Shown piece by piece: positions 58,864 to 64,000 of a stretch of 64,000 bases of DNA (position 1 is its first letter; each line of letters opens with the position of its first letter). The stretch is from Frigoriglobus tundricola (GTDB lineage Bacteria > Planctomycetota > Planctomycetia > Gemmatales > Gemmataceae): the NCBI RefSeq assembly GCF_013128195.2, contig NZ_CP053452.2:1178001-1242000 (forward strand). The letters are read 5' to 3'. The notes under the pieces were generated by a model. It did not search any database. It was not told the DNA's origin and was given only the letters and a program-made list of their open reading frames with translations. The position numbers and the translations under genes were made by a program.

Positions 58864-60692
58864 ATGTCCCTGTTGTTGAGTGCCCAGGACCTGACGAAAG
58901 CGTTCGGCGGGCAGCGCGCCTTGTTCACCGGCCTGTCGCTCGAACTGCGTGCGGGCGAGCGGGTCGGGCTGATCGGACCCAACGGGGCCGGGAAGTCCAC
59001 GCTCCTCAAAATTCTCGCCGGCATCGAGGAGCCCGACGCCGGAACGCTCTCGTCCCGGCGCGGGACCCGGATCGGGTACCTGCCCCAGGACGACGTGTTC
59101 CCCCCCGGGCTGACCGCCCGCGAGGTGCTGCTCGCCGCCCTGGCCGGACACCACCTCGAAGACCACGAGCGCGAAACGCGGACCGCGATCACCCTGACCC
59201 AGGTCGGGTTCGAGGACCACGACAAGCCGGCGGACGCGCTCTCCGGCGGCTGGCGCAAGCGCCTGGCGGTGGCGCGCGAGCTCGTCCGCGAGCCGGACCT
59301 GCTCCTGCTGGACGAGCCGACCAACCACCTGGACCTGCCCGGCGTGGTGTGGCTCGAGCGCCTGTTGCGTGCGGCCCCGTTCGGGTACCTCGTCGCGACC
59401 CACGACCGGGCGTTCCTCCGCGCGACCGCCGACGAGATCGTGGAGGTGAGCCGCGTGTACCCCGGCGGCGTGCTCCGCGCCCCGGGCGGGTACGACGACT
59501 TCGCCGGCAAGCGCGAGGCGTTCCTCGAGGCGCAGGACCGGCAGCGCGACGCCGTCGCGAACCAGGTGCGCCGGGAGACGGAGTGGCTCGGCCGCAAGGC
59601 GGCGGCCCGGACGCGCAAGGCGAGTTCCCGCATCGAGGCCGCCGGCCGGCGGCGCGAGGAGCTGGCGGAACTGAACTACCGCACCGCCGCCGCGGGGGCG
59701 GCCGGCATCGACTTCGCGGCGACCGGCCGCCAGACGCGGAAGCTCCTCACCGCTACGGGGCTCGCGAAGGCCCTGGGCGGGCGGCCGCTCTTCGCCGGGT
59801 TGGACCTGCTGCTGAGTCCGGGAATGCGGGTCGGACTGCTCGGCCCGAACGGCAGCGGCAAGAGCACGCTGCTCAAGGCGCTCGCGGGCGAGATCGCGCC
59901 CGACGCCGGCACGGTTACGCGCGCGGAGGGGCTGCGCGCCGTGATGTTCGAGCAGGGGCGTTCGGCGCTGGACCTCTCCGTCCCGCTCCGCACGGCGCTG
60001 AACCCGAACGGCGACACGGTGACCTTCGGCGGGGGGCAGTTGCACGTCGCCGCGTGGGCGCAGCGCTTCCTGTTCCGCCCCGAGCAACTCGACGTGGAGG
60101 TGAGCGCGCTCTCCGGCGGCGAGCGCGCCCGGGTGCGGATCGCCCAGCTCATGCTCAAGCCCGCCGACCTGTTGCTGCTCGACGAACCGACCAACGACCT
60201 CGACATCCCCTCGCTCGAAGCGCTGGAGGACAGTCTCGAAGAGTTCCCCGGCGCCGTGCTCCTCGTCACGCACGACCGCGACCTGATGGACCGCCTCTGC
60301 ACGGAGGTGATCGGCCTGGACGGCCGCGGCGGGGCCGCGCGGTACGGGAGCGTCGGGCAGTGGCTCGCGGCCCACGAGCGCGCGGAGGTCGCGGCGGCCA
60401 AGGCCGCCGCCGCGCCGGCGCCGAGCCGGCCGGCGGCCGCCCCGGGCGGCGGCCCGAAACCCAAGAGCTCAGCTTCAAGGAACAGAAAGAACTGGAGGGG
60501 ATCGAGACCGCCATCACGGGCGCGGAGGAGGCCGTTGCCGCCCGCGAGGCCGACGTCGCCGCGGCCTCGACCGGGGCCAACCACGTCGCCCTCACGGCGG
60601 CGTGCAAGGCGCTGGAAGAGGCGCAGGCTGCGGTGGAGAAGCTCTACGCGCGGTGGCAGGAGCTCGAGGCGAAGCGGGCCGGCGGCGCGTGA
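58864..60692 (+). CDS. ABC-F ATPase of the Uup type with a frameshift
   Basis: The ATG at 58864 is followed by two ABC domains: Walker A GLIGPNGAGKSTLLKILAG with signature LSGGWRKRLAVAREL and LLLLDEPTNHLDLPGV, then GLLGPNGSGKSTLLKALAG with LSGGERARVRIAQLM and LLLLDEPTNDLDIPSL. There are no membrane helices, as in translation-linked ABC-F factors. Past residue about 530 the frame reading from 58864 turns into Arg/Pro-rich nonsense and ends at 60864. The other frame carries the expected Uup coiled coil (LSFKEQKELEGIETAITGAE) to a TGA at 60692. One base is missing near 60455-60475. The gene is either a sequencing artefact or has lost its C-terminal domain. Confidence 0.8.
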
Positions 60693-60872
60693 GCGATGCC
60701 GCGGGACAACCTGGGGGATCTGTGGCCCGTCTGCGGGTTCTGACGGGGCCGCTCGACTCACGGCCCGTGTTCGTCCGGATTCGGGACCGGTGCGGCACGG
60801 CGGGTGCCTTAATCCTCTCCGTCGGGCGAAAACGAGTAAAAATGCCCGGCGACCTGATCCGTGAGGACCGCC

Positions 60873-61028
60873 ATGATCCCGACCCCTTTCACCGATAACA
60901 CCCAAGCGAATCACGCGGACGACAGCCAACCGCGCTTCTTCCTTGATGCCGCGTTCGACCCCCACACCGACGGCGACTGGTGGCTCGATCTGGGCGGCGT
61001 CGATTTGCCGGTCGCACTGCCCGTGTAA
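60873..61028 (+). CDS. Small acidic hypothetical protein
   Basis: The ATG at 60873 follows GTGAGGACC and encodes 51 residues ending DWWLDLGGVDLPVALPV. The protein is acidic (DDSQPRFFLDAAFDPHTDGD) with no signal peptide. No family is recognised; the good ribosome-binding site and protein-like composition support it. Confidence 0.5.
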   Translation: MIPTPFTDNTQANHADDSQPRFFLDAAFDPHTDGDWWLDLGGVDLPVALPV

Positions 61029-61142
61029 CCGTTTCAGAAAGAACCGCGGGCGTGTAGTTCTTACCGGCGCAAACTCGAATCCCTCCAGCGTTCACCAACC
61101 GACTCGCAACGCGAGCACCCGACCTCCGAGGAGCCGACCGTC

Positions 61143-61340
61143 ATGGACCGCGACCTGGACGTCCTGACCCTGCTGTTGCTCGACCCCTGCCTTACGGCCG
61201 ACGAGGCCGCCCGCGAGGCCGCCGCCCGCACCCACACCGCGGGCGTCGTTGCCGAAGCGCGGACCCGGCCGCACGCGACCGGCCGCAAGGCCCGCCGGGC
61301 GGCGCCGGAAGCAACCGACGGCCCATCGGTCGGGTTCTGA
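61143..61340 (+). CDS. Small hypothetical protein
   Basis: The ATG at 61143 follows CCGAGGAGCC and encodes 65 residues. The first half is hydrophobic-acidic (DRDLDVLTLLLLDPCLTADE) and the second is Arg/Ala-rich. No signal peptide or known domain is evident. It lies 114 bp after the other small frame and is followed by two terminator hairpins. Confidence 0.45.
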   Translation: MDRDLDVLTLLLLDPCLTADEAAREAAARTHTAGVVAEARTRPHATGRKARRAAPEATDGPSVGF

Positions 61341-61378
61341 CACCCGGTCCGGTTGACCCGGTCGGGTTCTGTGGTTGT

Positions 61379-61430
61379 GGCCCGGGCTTTCCATCCCGTG
61401 CTTCCTGCACGCCGGCCGAAAGCCCGGGCC
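61379..61430 (+). terminator. 13-bp hairpin downstream of the small ORF
   Basis: GGCCCGGGCTTTC (61379-61391) pairs with GAAAGCCCGGGCC (61418-61430). There is no T-tract. Confidence 0.5.
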
Positions 61431-61494
61431 GCGAAACTCCGGCACACGCGATCGGATCGGGAATGTGACGAACGGAGAAGGGAAACGCGGCGGC

Positions 61495-61534
61495 TCGTGT
61501 CAATGCACGGGCCGCCGCGTTTTTACTCGGTACC
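61495..61534. terminator. Intrinsic terminator, GC-rich stem with T-tract
   Basis: CGCGGCGGC and CGTG pair with CACG and GCCGCCGCG across 61495-61530, followed by TTTT to 61534. On the opposite strand the stem is followed by TTT, so it can serve the convergent gene ending at 61555 as well. Confidence 0.75.
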
Positions 61535-61554
61535 ACCTTCAGACCGATCGGGCG

Positions 61555-62355
61555 TCACTTCTTCTCGGGCACCTCTTCGGCCGCCACTTTAATGGTGACT
61601 TGAAAGCCGAGGTCCTTCTTGCTGGCCCCCTTGAAGGGCTCTTTCGTGCTGATCCAGAGGGGATCGAGGGCCGGGTCCGGCGCGAACTCCGCCGACGGCG
61701 CCTTGTGCGCCAGCACGCACTTCGGCATCGTCGCGGTGACCTTGAACGACTGACTCAAGTTGTACTTGCCGGCCGCCACGACGATGCCCGCCGGGGCCTC
61801 CTTGTCGTTGATCGAGCTGCTCTCGCCGCCGGACACGCTGTGGCTGGGCATGGTGAGGACCACACCGGGACCGGCCCCGCCCGCGACGACCGCCGCGGCG
61901 CTCACGTCGGCGGACCCGATTTTCGAGCTGCGCAGCAACCCGATGAGCCGGCCCTCCACCGTCAGCTTGGCCGCCTTCACGGTCGGCTTGTCGAACGACA
62001 CCTCGAACTGCTGCGCCAGGTCGAACACCTGACTGGCCGACGCCGCTCCGGCCGGCCCGCCGTAGGCGACCGCGACCCCCGACATGGTGACGACGATCGT
62101 GTCCGCGGACGGCTGCTGGACGTCGATGTTGCCGCCGCCGGTGTGCGTGCACCCGGAGCGGCACGGCGTCACCTTTCCGCTCCGCGTCCCCAGCGCGATC
62201 GACACGTCGGGTGCCGAGGCGGCGGTCGTCACGGTGATGTTGAGCGGCTGGCCCGGTTGGGCGACCGCCTTCTTCGGGTCCTCGGCCCGGAGCGCCGGCA
62301 CCAGACCGGCCGCCGCCACCGCGCCCAAAAGCGCCCTGCGATTCATCCGACTCAT
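61555..62355 (-). CDS. Exported protein with twin-arginine-like leader, unknown
   Basis: The ATG at 62355 encodes 266 residues. The leader MSRMNRRALLGAVAAAGLVP is twin-arginine-like with a cleavage site near ALRAED. The mature part is Ala/Gly/Ser-rich and beta-like, with PCRSGCTHTGGGNIDVQQPS early on (three polar Cys/His residues that could bind metal). It ends with two charged segments (KGASKKDLGFQVTIKV). No family is recognised. It is separated by 120 bp, including a hairpin, from the outer-membrane protein gene upstream on the same strand. Confidence 0.65.
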   Translation of the reverse strand: MSRMNRRALLGAVAAAGLVPALRAEDPKKAVAQPGQPLNITVTTAASAPDVSIALGTRSGKVTPCRSGCTHTGGGNIDVQQPSADTIVVTMSGVAVAYGGPAGAASASQVFDLAQQFEVSFDKPTVKAAKLTVEGRLIGLLRSSKIGSADVSAAAVVAGGAGPGVVLTMPSHSVSGGESSSINDKEAPAGIVVAAGKYNLSQSFKVTATMPKCVLAHKAPSAEFAPDPALDPLWISTKEPFKGASKKDLGFQVTIKVAAEEVPEKK

Positions 62356-62433
62356 TTTTCAAGCCTCCGTGCTCAGATGGTCCCGCACCCACCGGTCGGG
62401 ACGTAGATCGATAGTCGGCCCGAACGTTGGAGA

Positions 62434-62472
62434 GGCGGCCGCAGCACGGCCCGACGGTTCGCTGCGGCCGCC
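62434..62472 (-). terminator. 12-bp hairpin after the barrel gene
   Basis: GGCGGCCGCAGC (62434-62445) pairs with GCTGCGGCCGCC (62461-62472) around a 15-nt loop, just past the stop at 62476. There is no T-tract. Confidence 0.55.
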
Positions 62473-62475
62473 CCC

Positions 62476-63819
62476 TCACCACCGCACGATACAGTCGAGC
62501 GCGGCGGTGAGGAGCCCGTGCTTCCCTTCAAACGGGCGGCTGTACCCGTTGTAGTCGTAGCGCACTTCCGGCCGGATCAGGATCGACTTCGTCGGCCGGT
62601 ACTGACAGCCCAGTGTGACGGCCGTGTACAGGCCCTCGTACCCGGTCCGCTGGCCCTCGAAGTCGTCGAACGTTTCGAACCGCATGATCCCGGTCACCTT
62701 GCTGCTGAAGGCGTAGTTCAGGTAGTGCACGATCGACCCCCAGTGGGCGGTGCCGCTGGTCACGTTCTCGGAGACGATCCCGCCGGGCACGTTCGCCGGG
62801 ACCCCGTACTGGTAGCCGTAGATCAGCTCGGTGACGTAACTCAGGCGCGGGTTGAACGCGTGCGTCCACACGAGATCCGCGACGTTAAGGTTGTTGCGCC
62901 CCGCCGGCTCGAACTGCTCGCCGACGGTGGCCGGGTTGAACGGGGCGCCGGCGTTGAACTTGCCCCGCCCGTACGACCACCCGAAGGTGACCGTGTCCGC
63001 CTTGTTCAAACTGGTCCAGGTGACCGCCCCGACGGCCCGCAGCTCCTCGGCGCTGTTGCCGATGAACACGTCGTTACCGTTGGCCAGCATGAACTTACCG
63101 GACCACTGGGCGTTGAACGTGGGGGACACCTGGATCCCCATGTGGGTGAACGGCGGGCTCCAGTTGAACGCGTACGAGCGGGACGCGAGCGGGGTGCTGA
63201 TCCCCTCGAGGCTCTCGTACCCCCAGGGCGTGTACAACCGCCCGACGCGGATGTCGGTACCTTGAAAGAGCGTCGGGATGTACACGTTGGAGTAAAACTG
63301 GATCAGGTCGATACCGTAGTAGTTCTGGTTGCCCTGGGAGTTCAGCAACTGGTTGTTCAGGAAGCCGCGCATCAGGCTGAACCGGTAATCGGTCCCGTAG
63401 TCCGCATCGAGGCGGTAGCCCCACGTGACGTCCGTGGTCCCGCTCGTGACGACCGCGCGCTCCAGCCGGATCCAGGTCTGGTTCATGATGACCTGGTTGG
63501 CGCGGTCGTTCCACACCACCGGCTGGTTGCTCACCCGCGCGCTGCTCGCCGTGTACGAGGCCTCCGTCCAACCCGAGATCGTGGTCCTCTGGTCGTCCAG
63601 TACGGTCCCGTACCAGGTTCCCTGGAGGGTCCGCATGAGCGCCCACCGGTCGGGCGGGGCGGGCGGGGTCGGTCCGGGCGCGGGCGCTTCGGGCACCGGG
63701 GCCGGCGGCACTTCGACCGTCAGATCGAGCGGCGTCGAGGCCACCGGCGGTGGCGTCTCTGCCACCGCAGGCGGCTGTCCCGGCATCACTGCGTTCGTGA
63801 GCAACAGGGCAAAAAACAC
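62476..63819 (-). CDS. Outer-membrane beta-barrel porin-like protein (BBP2-type)
   Basis: The GTG at 63819 gives 447 residues. A short hydrophobic leader (FFALLLTNAVMPG) is followed by a Pro-rich linker (residues about 30-60) and a barrel with alternating strands. Examples are TISGWTEASYTASSARVSN, DVTWGYRLDADYGTDYRFSL, MLANGNDVFIGNSAEELRAV and GIMRFETFDDFEGQRTGYEG. It ends in an aromatic residue (CIVRW), the usual signal for insertion by the BAM machinery. The pattern fits the putative beta-barrel porin-2 family of planctomycetes. It probably forms a channel in the outer membrane; the substrate is unknown. Confidence 0.8.
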   Translation of the reverse strand: MFFALLLTNAVMPGQPPAVAETPPPVASTPLDLTVEVPPAPVPEAPAPGPTPPAPPDRWALMRTLQGTWYGTVLDDQRTTISGWTEASYTASSARVSNQPVVWNDRANQVIMNQTWIRLERAVVTSGTTDVTWGYRLDADYGTDYRFSLMRGFLNNQLLNSQGNQNYYGIDLIQFYSNVYIPTLFQGTDIRVGRLYTPWGYESLEGISTPLASRSYAFNWSPPFTHMGIQVSPTFNAQWSGKFMLANGNDVFIGNSAEELRAVGAVTWTSLNKADTVTFGWSYGRGKFNAGAPFNPATVGEQFEPAGRNNLNVADLVWTHAFNPRLSYVTELIYGYQYGVPANVPGGIVSENVTSGTAHWGSIVHYLNYAFSSKVTGIMRFETFDDFEGQRTGYEGLYTAVTLGCQYRPTKSILIRPEVRYDYNGYSRPFEGKHGLLTAALDCIVRW

Positions 63820-64000
63820 GGGCCACCTTCGGAAGAGAGCGATAATGGATCTTGGCCCAAACCGCGCGATCGCAAGGTGTGGGAGTCCACGTATCGACCA
63901 CGTCGAGAAACGACCCTCACGAAAAGGGCTTCCGCTACCCCCTTTTCAAACGCCCAGACCCCTAGAAGCCGCACAATCGACCCTGGTGGAATAAACGAGA

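Noticed and set aside
58864-60864. ABC-F protein with an arginine-rich C-terminal extension
   Set aside because: The extension is out-of-frame reading of the normal Uup coiled coil, so a single-base deletion is the better explanation.

Overview
The window is GC-rich and looks like chromosome from a planctomycete, most likely a Gemmata-type member (Gemmataceae). The basis is family content. There are two DUF1501 proteins with twin-arginine-like leaders, three DUF1549/DUF1553 cytochrome-type proteins, two c-type-heme/WD40 proteins, two DUF1559 proteins (one with a prepilin leader), a sulfatase, a sigma factor fused to a membrane anchor, zinc-ribbon membrane proteins, and many large intergenic palindromes. 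Most genes encode exported or membrane proteins. No rRNA, CRISPR array or prophage was seen; one tRNA-Thr(CGU) is present.

Layout. 1-369: end of a small secreted protein. 370-964: AT-rich island. 965-4535: three-gene cassette (monoheme secreted protein, ferritin-like enzyme of the VioB type, unknown protein). 4621-15050: three minus-strand genes (frameshifted zinc-ribbon/propeller protein, TPR-secretin, 1184-residue AsmA-like protein). 15552-19822: zinc-finger membrane protein, sulfatase, lipoprotein. 20258-29586: a co-directional set (DUF1501, PPC-domain protein, a toxin-antitoxin pair with a broken toxin, DUF1549/1553, heme-WD40). 29825-36679: DUF1559 fusion, second DUF1501, secretin-lobe-like protein, pirin, DUF1559 pseudopilin and a small lipoprotein. 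37019-41070: second DUF1549/1553 and an IS1595-type element with intact inverted repeats and a 9-bp target duplication. 41416-45502: Ser/Thr kinase, small membrane proteins, VOC protein, tRNA. 45855-53934: nucleotide-sugar dehydrogenase, PQQ-type propeller, second heme-WD40 protein, third DUF1549/1553. 54567-64000: sigma-membrane fusion, PilT, primary-type sigma factor, frameshifted ABC-F ATPase, two small ORFs, a twin-arginine-type secreted protein and an outer-membrane barrel protein.

How the genes fit together. The repeated grouping of DUF1501, DUF1549/1553 and heme-WD40 proteins suggests parallel extracytoplasmic redox or polymer-handling modules; their biochemical role is not established. 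The secretin and AsmA-like proteins, the pseudopilin and PilT point to envelope trafficking and pilus-type machinery. Regulation is suggested by the kinase and two sigma factors.

Most unusual signals. (1) A dispersed CTCTCTGCGGTCT-type repeat forms the signal-peptide coding region of two, perhaps three, secreted proteins, and at 21577-21688 it folds around the start codon. (2) Three copies of a REPIN-like doublet palindrome occur. (3) A 36/35-nt direct repeat of the 3' end of the third DUF1553 gene brackets the sigma-fusion gene, like an att-type duplication. (4) Two short ORFs carry single in-frame amber codons. (5) Two genes carry single-base deletions and the transposase carries a +1 shift; sequencing error cannot be excluded for these.
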